Shown here piece by piece: positions 14,547-21,683 of a DNA stretch of 21,683 nt; the stretch's first letter is position 1, and each line of letters starts with the position of its first letter. This DNA comes from Acidaminococcus fermentans. Its GTDB lineage: Bacteria; Bacillota_C; Negativicutes; Acidaminococcales; Acidaminococcaceae. The notes beneath the pieces were generated by a model. It saw only the letters and a list, made by a program, of their open reading frames with translations. It did not search any database and was not told where the DNA came from. Made by a program: the position numbers and the translations under genes. Where the stretch lies: assembly GCA_004555735.1 (NCBI GenBank), contig SFHH01000013.1, positions 1-21,683 on the forward strand, given 5' to 3'.

Positions 14547-15317
14547 ATGAAAGTGGTCGACATGAATTCTGATCTGGGAGAAAGCTTTGGCAATTACAAA
14601 CTAGGCATGGATGACAAGATCTTGGAAATCGTCACCTCCGCTAACATCGCCTGCGGCTTCCATGCAGGGGATCCTTCTGTGATGAAGAAAACCGTGGCCC
14701 TGGCTGTAAAGAACGGCGCTGCCCTGGGGGCCCATCCTGGGTATCCGGATCTGGTAGGGTTCGGCCGTCGGAAAATGGACATTGCTCCTTCTGATGTATA
14801 CAACATGGTGGTCTATCAGGTGGGGGCCCTGGCTGCCTTTGCCAAAGCGGCCGGCACTCGTCTCCAGCATGTGAAACCCCATGGGGCCATGTACAATATG
14901 GCGGCCAAGGATGCCAAACTGGCGGAAGCCATTGCCCAGGCTGTCTATGATGTGGACAAGGATCTGATCCTCTATGCCCAAGGGGGGACGGAAAGCATCA
15001 AGGCTGCGGAAAAGATCGGCCTGCGCACGGCTTCGGAAGTCTTTGCTGACCGGAGCTACCAGGATGACGGGACCCTGACTCCTCGGAGCCAGCCCGGTGC
15101 CATGATCACCGATGAAGAAAAATCCATCGCCCAGGTGCTGTCCATGGTCCTGGAAGGGAAAGTGACGGCTCTCAGCGGCAAAGTGATCCCGGTGAAAGCC
15201 GATTCCATCTGTCTCCATGGAGATGGCCCCAAGGCCCTTGTGTTCGCTAACAAGATCCGTTCCGTCTTGTTGGAAAACGGCGTGAAAGTGGCTGCTTCCG
15301 GTACCTTCATCAAATAA
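14547..15317 (+). CDS. pxpA: 5-oxoprolinase subunit A (LamB/YcsF family)
   Basis: A 256-residue cytoplasmic protein of the LamB/YcsF family, now known as PxpA. With PxpB and PxpC it opens 5-oxoproline (pyroglutamate) to L-glutamate using ATP. The fold is a deacetylase-like barrel. Conserved features seen are the N-terminal DMNSDLGES (5-13), NIACGFHAGDP (33-43), GAHPGYPD (61-68), VKPHGAMYN (109-117), EVFADRSY (164-171) and ICLHGD (221-226). Length is normal. GAGGAGG lies before ATG 14547. It opens the operon pxpA - NRAMP-like transporter - pxpB - pxpC, the same order as ycsF-ycsG-...-kipI-kipA in Bacillus subtilis. In a glutamate fermenter this would feed cyclised glutamate into the main catabolic route. 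Confidence 0.95.
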   Translation: MKVVDMNSDLGESFGNYKLGMDDKILEIVTSANIACGFHAGDPSVMKKTVALAVKNGAALGAHPGYPDLVGFGRRKMDIAPSDVYNMVVYQVGALAAFAKAAGTRLQHVKPHGAMYNMAAKDAKLAEAIAQAVYDVDKDLILYAQGGTESIKAAEKIGLRTASEVFADRSYQDDGTLTPRSQPGAMITDEEKSIAQVLSMVLEGKVTALSGKVIPVKADSICLHGDGPKALVFANKIRSVLLENGVKVAASGTFIK

Positions 15318-15423
15318 ACGGAAAAAGAATAATCTTAAACTGAAAAACGAAGTGAATGCCCCATTCCCTTCTAAGACAAATGCATTTTGACTGCTGATAC
15401 GAGATAGACAAGGAGACATGCTC

Positions 15424-16602
15424 ATGAAGAAAGAATCTACCCTCAGTGTATTGCTGGGTGCGGCTTTCCTGATGGCCACTTCTGCCATCGGACCTGGTTT
15501 CCTGACCCAGACCGTTGTATTTACCTCCCAACAGGGAGCTGACTTCGGCTTCGCCATCCTGGCCATGATCATCATCGATGCCGTCGCCCAGCTGAATGCC
15601 TGGCGGATCATCGCTGTGGCCCGCCGGCCGGGACAGGACATCGCTAACATGGTCCTGCCGGGCCTGGGCTATGTGGTTTCGGCCCTGGTCTGCGCCGGGG
15701 GCCTGGCCTTCAACATCGGAAATGTAGGCGGGGCCGGCCTGGGGCTGAACGTGCTCTTCGGGATCAATCCCATTGCCGGGGCACTCATCAGCTCGGCCAT
15801 TGCCATCTTCATCTTTTCCAGCAAATCGGCAGGCTCTTTGATGGATAAATTTGCCCAAATCGCCGGAGGCGTCATGGTACTGCTGACCATTTACGTGGCC
15901 CTGACTTCCCATCCTCCGGTGGGGCTGGCCCTCAGCCGGACTTTCGTGCCCAGCAAGATCGACATCACGTCCATCGTGACCCTGGTGGGCGGCAGCGTAG
16001 GCGGCTACATCACCTTCTCCGGCGGACACCGGCTGCTGGATGCCGGGATCTGCGGCAAAGAAAAACTGCAGGAAGTGAACCGGAGCGCCCTTTCCGGGAT
16101 CGGGATTACCAGCCTGATGCGGATCTTCCTGTTCCTGGCGGCTCTGGGGGTCATTTCCCAGGGGCTGACCCTGAACCCTGCCAACCCGCCGGCTTCCGTT
16201 TTCCAGCTGGCTGCCGGGGATGCCGGGTATAAGATCTTCGGCATCGTCATGTGGTCGGCTGCGGTGACTTCCATCATCGGCTGCGCTTATACTTCCGTTT
16301 CCTTCCTGCGGAGCTTCAGCGAAACACTGAACCGGAATTACCGATACATGATCATTGCCTTCATTATCTTCTCTGCTGCGGTATTTTCCTTCATCGGACA
16401 GCCGGTGAAGGTCCTGATCGTGGTAGGCGCCCTGAACGGGCTGATCCTGCCTTTGGTCATGGCCTGTATGCTGCTGGCCTCTCAAAAGAAACAGATTGTG
16501 GGAGACTATCACCATCCAAAATTTCTGCTGGTTTCCGGTTGGCTGGTCTTTGCCATCATGACCTATATGGCAGCCAAGACCTTCCTGAAACTGATTGCAT
16601 AA
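15424..16602 (+). CDS. NRAMP-like transporter lacking metal-binding motifs (YcsG-type), probable 5-oxoproline transporter
   Basis: A 392-residue inner-membrane protein of the NRAMP fold family. Its first helix reads SAIGPGFLTQT (20-30); the metal-binding DPGN of true NRAMP proteins is absent. In the TM6 region the sequence is VGGSVGGYITFSGGHR (188-203), with no MPH motif. A Mn/Fe role is therefore unlikely. Since it lies between pxpA and pxpB, uptake of 5-oxoproline (or a related acid) is the best reading; this is inference from context and from the similar place of ycsG in Bacillus. The ATG at 15424 is chosen over 15418 because AAGGAG (15410-15415) then has an 8-nt spacer instead of 2. The 106-bp gap before it holds only a short GAATG/CATTC hairpin and no convincing promoter or terminator. 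Confidence 0.9.
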   Translation: MKKESTLSVLLGAAFLMATSAIGPGFLTQTVVFTSQQGADFGFAILAMIIIDAVAQLNAWRIIAVARRPGQDIANMVLPGLGYVVSALVCAGGLAFNIGNVGGAGLGLNVLFGINPIAGALISSAIAIFIFSSKSAGSLMDKFAQIAGGVMVLLTIYVALTSHPPVGLALSRTFVPSKIDITSIVTLVGGSVGGYITFSGGHRLLDAGICGKEKLQEVNRSALSGIGITSLMRIFLFLAALGVISQGLTLNPANPPASVFQLAAGDAGYKIFGIVMWSAAVTSIIGCAYTSVSFLRSFSETLNRNYRYMIIAFIIFSAAVFSFIGQPVKVLIVVGALNGLILPLVMACMLLASQKKQIVGDYHHPKFLLVSGWLVFAIMTYMAAKTFLKLIA

Positions 16603-16615
16603 GAGGTGTGACTAC

Positions 16616-17389
16616 ATGGATAAAGCAAACGACTATCTGGCACATGCACAGATCCGCCCGGTGGGTGAGGCGGCCGTGATGGTTTCCTTTGGCGATATCG
16701 TGGATCCGGATCTGTTCTACTGTGCCCAGGCCCTTTCTGAAGCCTTGGAAAAAGAACCTTTTCCTGGCTTGCAGGAGTTCGAATCTTCTTATACGGGCGT
16801 CACGGTTTTCTATGACCCTCTGGTGCTGGCCCAGCATTCCAGCCTGCCGGAAGATGGGGTCCTTTCCAAGGGATACCGGGAAGCCAAGGCCCGGCTGGAA
16901 GACCTGCTCCAGAAAGCCAAGATCAATGAAGAAGGGGGCCGTCCCACGGTGCGGATCCCCGTCTGCTATGGGGGAGAGTTCGGGCCGGATCTGGATTATG
17001 TGGCCGAATACCACCATATGACGACGGACGAGGTGATCCGCATCCACAGCGGGGCCACGTATCTGGTCTATATGATCGGTTTCGCACCTGGATATCCTTA
17101 TATGGGCGGTCTGCCCGAAGAAATATCCACCCCTCGGCGGAAGACCCCGCGGCTGAAGATCCCCAAGGGGACAGTGGCTCTGGCGGGCAGCCAGGCAGGG
17201 GTCTATCCCCTAGAAACCCCTGGAGGCTGGCAGCTCTTGGGACGGACGCCGCTGGAACTGTTCCATCCGGAAGATGAGGCCCATCCTACGGTGCTCCAGG
17301 CAGGGGATAAGGTGCAGTTCTATCCCATTACCTTGGAAGAATATAAGAAGATCGCTGCAGAACAGCAGAAAGAGAGTGCCGGAAAATGA
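16616..17389 (+). CDS. pxpB: 5-oxoprolinase subunit B (KipI/AHS1 family)
   Basis: A 257-residue cytoplasmic protein of the allophanate hydrolase subunit 1 / KipI family (PxpB), partner of PxpC in the ATP-dependent 5-oxoprolinase. The sequence shows RPVGEAAVMVSFG (14-26), IPVCYGG-EFGPDLDYVA (114-130), GFAPGYPYMGGL (155-166), RRKTPRLKIPKGTVALAG (174-191) and TPGGWQLLGRTP (201-212), all family signatures. The ATG at 16616 is used because AGAGGTG at 16602-16608 lies 7 nt before it; an in-frame TTG further upstream overlaps the transporter gene. It ends by overlapping pxpC by 4 bp (ATGA), which indicates coupled translation of the B and C subunits. Bacillus KipI also inhibits a sporulation kinase; nothing here suggests that role. 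Confidence 0.95.
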   Translation: MDKANDYLAHAQIRPVGEAAVMVSFGDIVDPDLFYCAQALSEALEKEPFPGLQEFESSYTGVTVFYDPLVLAQHSSLPEDGVLSKGYREAKARLEDLLQKAKINEEGGRPTVRIPVCYGGEFGPDLDYVAEYHHMTTDEVIRIHSGATYLVYMIGFAPGYPYMGGLPEEISTPRRKTPRLKIPKGTVALAGSQAGVYPLETPGGWQLLGRTPLELFHPEDEAHPTVLQAGDKVQFYPITLEEYKKIAAEQQKESAGK

Positions 17390-18375
17390 AGATCCTGGTA
17401 AAAAAAGGCGGCCCTCTGACGACCCTGCAGGATTTGGGCCGGTATGGCTATCAAAAATATGGGGTCCTGGTCAGCGGGGCCATGGATACGGTTTCCCTGC
17501 GTCTGGGGAATTTACTGGTGGGCAACGAGGTCGGGGAAGGCGCCCTGGAAATGACCATGAGCGGCCCGGCTCTGAAACTGCCGGCCGGCCTGGTCATCGC
17601 TCTGACAGGGGCGGACCTCCAGGCAAAATTGGGCGGTGCTCCGGTGCCCCGGAACCGGGCGGTCTATGTAAAAGAAGACAGCCTGCTGACCTTTGGCTTT
17701 GCCCAGGAGGGCTGCCGGGGGTATCTGGCAGTGGCTGGCGGCTTCACCGTACCTAAAGTGATGGGGAGCAAGAGCACCTATCTGCGGGCCAGACTGGGCG
17801 GCTTCCAGGGCCGTCCTCTGGCCGACGGAGATGAGCTGGAGACTGGCAGCCTGGCAGCGGAGCAGGAAACCCTGACCCAGCGGCTGGCCAAGATGCCCGG
17901 CAAGAAGTTTTCCACCTTTGGCTGGTCCATTCCGGAAAGCGAGCTGTTTTCGGCTGAGCCCATCCGGGTGGCCGAAGGGCTCCAGTTCGATTGGTTCAAG
18001 GACGAAAGTGTCTGGACCTTCTTCAATACCCCCTATGCCATCACGGCCCAGGCAGACCGGATGGGCTATCGGATGGCGGGACAGAAACTGGAGTACAAGG
18101 AAGAAGGCCGGCAGCTGATCTCTGAACCGGTGACCTTCGGATCCATCCAGGTGCCGGCGGACGGGAACCCCATCATCTTGATGGCGGACCGGCAGACTAC
18201 CGGCGGATATCCCAAGATCGGGCAGGTGATCCAGGCCGACCTGCCCCGGCTGGGACAGATGAAGCCAGGCCAGAATGTGTACTTTCAGCTGGTCAATCTG
18301 GCCCAGGCGGAAAAAGCCCTGCTCCGGCAGGAAACCTTCCTCCAGGAAGCCCAAAAGATGCTGGAATTGAAATGA
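17386..18375 (+). CDS. pxpC: 5-oxoprolinase subunit C (KipA/AHS2 family)
   Basis: A 329-residue cytoplasmic protein of the biotin-dependent carboxylase-like / AHS2 domain family (PxpC, KipA). Signatures are TLQDLGRYGYQ (13-23), GAMD (31-34), LEMTMSGP (54-61), ALTGAD (72-77), then GYLAVAGGF and, near the C terminus, ADRQTTGGYPKIGQV. No biotin domain is attached, as expected for stand-alone PxpC. It starts inside the last codons of pxpB through an ATGA overlap and ends at a bidirectional hairpin. With PxpA and PxpB it completes the 5-oxoproline to glutamate enzyme, so the operon has all three required subunits. Confidence 0.95.
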   Translation: MKILVKKGGPLTTLQDLGRYGYQKYGVLVSGAMDTVSLRLGNLLVGNEVGEGALEMTMSGPALKLPAGLVIALTGADLQAKLGGAPVPRNRAVYVKEDSLLTFGFAQEGCRGYLAVAGGFTVPKVMGSKSTYLRARLGGFQGRPLADGDELETGSLAAEQETLTQRLAKMPGKKFSTFGWSIPESELFSAEPIRVAEGLQFDWFKDESVWTFFNTPYAITAQADRMGYRMAGQKLEYKEEGRQLISEPVTFGSIQVPADGNPIILMADRQTTGGYPKIGQVIQADLPRLGQMKPGQNVYFQLVNLAQAEKALLRQETFLQEAQKMLELK

Positions 18376-18378
18376 ATC

Positions 18379-18424
18379 AAAGGGGCTGTGGAGAAATGAA
18401 AAATCATTTCTCCACAGCCCCTTT
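18379..18424. terminator. Bidirectional terminator between pxpC and the second LysR gene
   Basis: A perfect 21-bp inverted repeat (18379-18399 and 18404-18424) with loop AAAA. The stem starts AAAGGGGCTGTG and ends AAATGA, nearly the same as the hairpin at 1885-1934. A-rich and T-rich ends allow use from both sides. Confidence 0.93.
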
Positions 18425-19387
18425 TTATACAATCCTCGTCAGATCCATGGCATTTACATTGTAGAAATACTCCTTGATCAGCCCGATGAAGTAATGGATG
18501 TATTTGGGGATATAGTGATTTTCGTTATAGGATAGGTACAGGTTGTGATATACGATGCTGTCTTTGTACAGGAGCGGGAACACGTTCACGTCCTCTGACA
18601 GCTGTTCCCGTTCGGTGATCAGGGGCATGGTGGTGGTGAAGGTGGCCGCCAGGGCCTTGGAGGCGATCTGGGTGCTCATGCGCATCTGGGCCGACTGGAG
18701 ATAGATCCGGGGAGGAGCCCCGGCCTCCTTGAAACAGTTGCTGATGATGGTCCCCAGGTGATTGGGGGGCGTGATGATATAAAAGGGAAGTCTGAGGAAG
18801 TCCGCCAGGTGTGCGCCCCGGCGGGCTTTTGTCTTGATCCGGCGGAGGTCGCCTCCATAACAGGTCCGCAGCAGCCGATCCGCCGCCAGCAGATAGACCT
18901 GGTTGGACAGCAGGGGGATGGATTTGTAGCCCGGCAGGTCTTCCTTTTCCACGGTCAGCACCACATCCAGTTTGTCCTCCTGGAGATCCGCCAGCAGGTG
19001 ATTGGTGGTATCGTCGGTGAGCTGGATGGAAACGTGGGGATACCGTTTGGTGAACATGGGCAGGATGGCCGGCAGGGTCACGTAATAGCGGATAAAGCTG
19101 GCTCCGAACCGGATCACACCACTGGATTCATCCAAGATATCGGATAAGGATCCCTTGAAATCCTGTTCGCTGGCCAGGACCTGATCGGCAAATTCCAACA
19201 GGGCCATCCCGGCGGCCGTCAGGGTCAGATGAGGCTTCCGGTAGAACAAGGCCGTACCGCACTGTTTTTCCAGCCGGGCAATGTGGTTGCTCAGGGTCTG
19301 CTGGGACAGATAGAGCTTCCTGGCCGTTTGGGTCATATTCATATCTTTGGTCAATTCTTTGAAATAACGCAGGCTGTCGATATCCAT
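18425..19387 (-). CDS. LysR-type transcriptional regulator
   Basis: A 320-residue cytoplasmic regulator with the LysR winged helix-turn-helix at the N terminus: MTQTARKLYLSQQTLSNH at 18-35, then ARLEKQCGTALFYRK and LTLTAAG. An effector-binding domain follows. GGAGAG precedes the ATG. It converges on pxpC across a hairpin and is divergent from the hydroxyacid dehydrogenase-RraA gene pair, so that pair is its most likely target; the pxp operon is another candidate. The dyad ACAAAGT...ACTTTGT in the shared upstream region may be its site. Confidence 0.92.
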   Translation of the reverse strand: MDIDSLRYFKELTKDMNMTQTARKLYLSQQTLSNHIARLEKQCGTALFYRKPHLTLTAAGMALLEFADQVLASEQDFKGSLSDILDESSGVIRFGASFIRYYVTLPAILPMFTKRYPHVSIQLTDDTTNHLLADLQEDKLDVVLTVEKEDLPGYKSIPLLSNQVYLLAADRLLRTCYGGDLRRIKTKARRGAHLADFLRLPFYIITPPNHLGTIISNCFKEAGAPPRIYLQSAQMRMSTQIASKALAATFTTTMPLITEREQLSEDVNVFPLLYKDSIVYHNLYLSYNENHYIPKYIHYFIGLIKEYFYNVNAMDLTRIV

Positions 19388-19399
19388 TATATTCTCTCC

Positions 19400-19446
19400 A
19401 CAAAGTTTATTTGTTGATATTTTAAATATATACTGTTTTACTTTGT
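19400..19446 (+). promoter_or_regulatory. Promoter of the dehydrogenase/RraA pair within a spaced dyad
   Basis: -35 TTTATT (19406-19411) and -10 TATACT (19429-19434) are 17 bp apart. They are framed by a perfect 7-bp inverted repeat, ACAAAGT (19400-19406) and ACTTTGT (19440-19446). The half site AAAGT also appears in the pxpA dyad. The surrounding bases are very AT-rich. Predicted by eye. Confidence 0.45.
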
Positions 19447-19532
19447 TCAGTCAAGGGGGTATCATACAGGTGTCAACGGAAATAAAAGAAAAGCATGAAC
19501 TTACTGAATACATGAAAAATGGAGGAAAGAAA

Positions 19533-20561
19533 ATGGGTTGGAAAATCTTACTGCCGCAGGAAATCATGGATGAAGGCCGGGAACTGCTAGAAAAGAACGG
19601 CCACACCATTATCAAAGGACGGGGCTTCGAAACGGCCGATGTCCTGGCTGACTTCAAGGAATACCAGCCGGATGCCATGATCGTCCGGATCACTCCCATC
19701 ACCCGGGAAGTCATTGAAGCGAACCCGAACCTGAAAGTCATCGTCCGTCACGGAGCCGGGTTCGACGCCCTGGATGTGAAGGCCTGCCATGACAATGGGG
19801 TCCAGGCACTGTATGCACCGGTGGCCAACAGCACCTCCGTAGCAGAAACTGCCCTGCTGCTGATGCTAGAATGCAGCCGGAACGTCACGGTGCTCCACAA
19901 GACCTGGGTCAATGACTTCTACAAAGCGAAACTGAAGGTCCGGAAGAATACCCTGAACGGCAAGACCGTAGGGATCGTGGGCTGTGGCAACATCGGCAGC
20001 CGGCTGGCCAAACGGTGCCTGGCCATGGAAATGAACGTCCTGTGCTACGATCCTTATAAACCGGCCAAGGATTTCCCCGATGGAGTGGAAGTGGTCCGGG
20101 ATCTGGACCGGATCCTCACGGAAAGCGATTACGTCTCCCTCCATGCGCCCAACACCCCTGTGACCCGGAATATGATCAACAAGGAAACCCTGGCCAAGAT
20201 GAAACCCACTGCTTTCCTGATCAATACCGCTCGGGGGGCCCTGGTAGTGGAAGAAGACCTGTATGAAGCCTGCAAGAACGGTGTCATCGCCGGGGCCGGC
20301 CTGGATGCAATCCGGAAAGAACCGGTGGATCCCGCCAACCCGCTCCTGACCCTGGATAATGTGATCATCTATCCGCACATCGGCGGAAACACCACGGAAG
20401 CAGCCCACAGAGCTTCTTACTTCTCCGCCATGGGGATCGAAGAAGTCTATGAAGGCAAAGAACCCACCTGGCCCATCCATGATATCGACTATGCCAGCGC
20501 CAAGACCTATACCGATGTGAAGAAATCGGATAAGAAACCAGCCGGCATGTTCGATTATTGA
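19533..20561 (+). CDS. NAD-dependent D-2-hydroxyacid dehydrogenase (SerA-like, no ACT domain)
   Basis: A 342-residue cytoplasmic dehydrogenase, the second of its family in the window and clearly a different gene from the one at 11604. The Rossmann motif GCGNIG is at 150-155, with D173 in CYDPY for NAD selection. The catalytic residues are R234 (NTARG), E263 (KEPVDP) and H282 (YPHIGG). A charged tail of about 35 residues follows the catalytic domain. The start is the ATG at 19533, 7 nt after GGAGG (19521-19525); the frame is open further upstream but has no ribosome site there. An RraA-family gene follows 57 bp later. A D-2-hydroxy acid oxidised here could give the 2-oxo acid that RraA-type aldolases cleave, which is inference. 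Confidence 0.92.
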   Translation: MGWKILLPQEIMDEGRELLEKNGHTIIKGRGFETADVLADFKEYQPDAMIVRITPITREVIEANPNLKVIVRHGAGFDALDVKACHDNGVQALYAPVANSTSVAETALLLMLECSRNVTVLHKTWVNDFYKAKLKVRKNTLNGKTVGIVGCGNIGSRLAKRCLAMEMNVLCYDPYKPAKDFPDGVEVVRDLDRILTESDYVSLHAPNTPVTRNMINKETLAKMKPTAFLINTARGALVVEEDLYEACKNGVIAGAGLDAIRKEPVDPANPLLTLDNVIIYPHIGGNTTEAAHRASYFSAMGIEEVYEGKEPTWPIHDIDYASAKTYTDVKKSDKKPAGMFDY

Positions 20562-20618
20562 GCAGCCAGGATCAGATAGCTAGTCAATCTATTGTATAGA
20601 AAACAGGAGGTCATCGAT

Positions 20619-21320
20619 ATGTCTATTGGAAATCGTATTTTCTTGAAAAAACCGGAAGCGCCGGAAGAACTGCTGAAAGCCTTCAGCACCATTCCCTGTG
20701 CCAATATTTCAGATACCATGGGCCGTCTGGTGGGGATGCATCCCCGGATCAAACTCCAGAGCGCTCCCAAGAACCCCATCAATGTGGGGAGAGCTCTCAC
20801 CATCAAGACCCGCAGCGGAGACAATCTGATGCTGCACAAGGCTCTGAATATGACCAAACCGGGAGACGTGATCGTCCTGTCCAATGACGGCGGCGAAAGC
20901 TACCGTTCCCTGATCGGGGAAATCATGTTCACCTATCTGGCTTCCACGGGGGCCGCGGGCATTGTCATCGATGGGCCCATCCGGGATATCGATGCAGTCC
21001 GGGAAATGGAACTGCCTATTTATGCCACCGGGACCAACCCGGCCGGCCCTTATAAAGAAGGCCCTGGCGAAATCAATGTACCTATCTCCTGCGGCGGCAT
21101 CAGCGTGAATCCGGGAGACATCATCGTCATGGACGCCGATGGGGTCATCGTCATCCCTCTCCAGGAAGCTGAAACAGTGCTGAAAAATGCCCGGGCTTTC
21201 CAGGAAAAAGATGAAGCCAAGCTGCTGGCTGCCCAGGAAGGCAGAGCCAAACGGGATTGGGTGGATGACCTGATCGCCAAGAAAGACGTCGAAATCATCG
21301 ACAAAGCCTACAACGAATAA
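20619..21320 (+). CDS. RraA-family protein, probable HMG/CHA-type aldolase or oxaloacetate decarboxylase
   Basis: A 233-residue cytoplasmic protein of the RraA / 4-hydroxy-4-methyl-2-oxoglutarate aldolase family. GE (100-101), IDGPIRDID (117-125, with R122 and D123) and DADGVIVIP (172-180) are present. The E-x20-R-D spacing with an acidic residue at D125 fits the metal-dependent aldolase/decarboxylase branch, which makes pyruvate from 4-hydroxy-2-oxo acids or oxaloacetate, better than the RNase E inhibitor RraA. Family members are about 160-240 residues. AGGAGG at 20605-20610, 8 nt before the ATG, fixes the start; an upstream in-frame TTG is not needed. It is the second gene after the D-2-hydroxyacid dehydrogenase, probably co-transcribed, and precedes a GltS-type symporter. 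Confidence 0.88.
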   Translation: MSIGNRIFLKKPEAPEELLKAFSTIPCANISDTMGRLVGMHPRIKLQSAPKNPINVGRALTIKTRSGDNLMLHKALNMTKPGDVIVLSNDGGESYRSLIGEIMFTYLASTGAAGIVIDGPIRDIDAVREMELPIYATGTNPAGPYKEGPGEINVPISCGGISVNPGDIIVMDADGVIVIPLQEAETVLKNARAFQEKDEAKLLAAQEGRAKRDWVDDLIAKKDVEIIDKAYNE

Positions 21321-21347
21321 TCGTATATTTCGATAAGCCCCTATCCT

Positions 21348-21402
21348 TTTTGAGTCGGACGGGAACAGGAAACCCTGTTCCCGCGCTCGATTCATCAAAA
21401 AA
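21348..21402. other. Hairpin between the RraA-family gene and the GltS-type gene
   Basis: A perfect 10-bp stem CGGGAACAGG/CCTGTTCCCG (21360-21369 and 21374-21383) with loop AAAC. Outside it, GAGTCG/CGATTC and a T5...A6 pair can extend the stem imperfectly. No T-run follows the hairpin on either strand, so it is not a standard intrinsic terminator. It could be a processing, attenuation or rho-assisted site. Confidence 0.5.
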
Positions 21403-21461
21403 TCAGAATACTTATCTATTTATAATTTTTCATTTATACTGCAATCTTATTGAGGTGTGTT

Positions 21462-21683
21462 ATGACAATCCGTGCATTAATGAATATGATGACGGCCGTG
21501 AGCATGTTCATCCTCCTAGGCTTCTTCGTCCGAGAATTCGTGAAACCCCTGCAGAAACTGTTCCTGCCCGCTTCCCTGGTGGGCGGCCTGGTGATGCTGG
21601 CCCTGGGACAGCAGGGAGCAGGCCTGATCACCGTCCCTAAAGTCCTGGGCAGCGTCCCCGGCGTTTTGATCGATATCGTCATG
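21462..21683 (+). CDS. GltS-type sodium/glutamate symporter, N-terminal part (3' end outside window)
   Basis: The first 74 residues of a membrane protein cut by the window end. A hydrophobic helix with LGFFVREFVKPL (19-30) is followed by LPASLVGGLVMLALG (35-49), the pattern seen at the start of sodium:glutamate symporters of the GltS (ESS) family. GAGGTG a few bases before ATG 21462 supports the start. AT-rich DNA upstream has TATAAT at 21421-21426 and TATACT at 21435-21440 as possible -10 boxes, but no good -35. In a glutamate fermenter GltS would be a main fuel importer. Beside the dehydrogenase/RraA pair it might instead bring in a related dicarboxylate. With so little of the protein visible the family call is moderate. 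Confidence 0.65.
   Translation, partial: MTIRALMNMMTAVSMFILLGFFVREFVKPLQKLFLPASLVGGLVMLALGQQGAGLITVPKVLGSVPGVLIDIVM

Noticed and set aside
15424..16602. Manganese/iron NRAMP transporter
   Set aside because: DPGN and MPH metal-binding motifs are missing and the gene lies inside the 5-oxoprolinase operon.
19443..19532. N-terminal extension of the second D-2-hydroxyacid dehydrogenase
   Set aside because: The frame is open, but the 30 added residues are not like the family, begin almost at the predicted transcription start, and GGAGG is placed for the ATG at 19533.
1..21683. Mobile element, phage, CRISPR, toxin-antitoxin or defence system
   Set aside because: No transposase, integrase, regular repeat array, tRNA-associated repeat or defence protein motif was seen; gene composition looks uniform along the window.

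Overview
The window reads as a block of amino-acid and organic-acid uptake and breakdown genes from an anaerobic, glutamate-fermenting member of the Negativicutes, most likely Acidaminococcus or a close relative. This is an inference. It rests on strong AGGAGG-type ribosome sites, moderately high GC coding sequence with very AT-rich promoters, protein sequences that look like Acidaminococcaceae, and the gene content. No rRNA, tRNA, CRISPR array or mobile element is visible. All genes look intact except the two cut by the window edges.

Left part (1-5677). The C-terminal half of a YfcC-type permease is followed 21 bp later by an M20 amidohydrolase. A bidirectional hairpin terminator separates these from three genes on the minus strand: a threonine/serine dehydratase, a DASS (SLC13-like) anion transporter and a dicarboxylate/amino acid:cation symporter (DAACS). 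The symporter has an altered binding site.

Middle (5678-14397). A divergent control region leads to a plus-strand operon of a class I/II aminotransferase, a class V PLP enzyme and a RidA-type deaminase. A LysR regulator and a GntP-family permease follow on the minus strand. The GntP gene is divergent from a second plus-strand operon: D-2-hydroxyacid dehydrogenase, fumarylacetoacetate-hydrolase-family enzyme and an atypical short-chain dehydrogenase. The same dyad, CTATA-N10-TATAG, occurs once in the first divergent region and twice in the second (one copy with a single mismatch). This suggests one regulator, possibly the LysR encoded between them, controls both modules.

Right part (14398-21683). 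This holds a 5-oxoprolinase operon (pxpA, an NRAMP-like transporter lacking the metal-binding motifs, pxpB, pxpC), which would convert 5-oxoproline to glutamate, the likely main fuel. A convergent LysR gene follows, divergent from a second D-2-hydroxyacid dehydrogenase and an RraA-family aldolase/decarboxylase. The window ends in the start of a GltS-type sodium/glutamate symporter.

Six different transporter families in 21.7 kb, most beside soluble catabolic enzymes and two LysR regulators, indicate interchangeable uptake-plus-degradation modules. Substrates of the two middle modules and of the dehydrogenase/RraA pair cannot be fixed from sequence alone.
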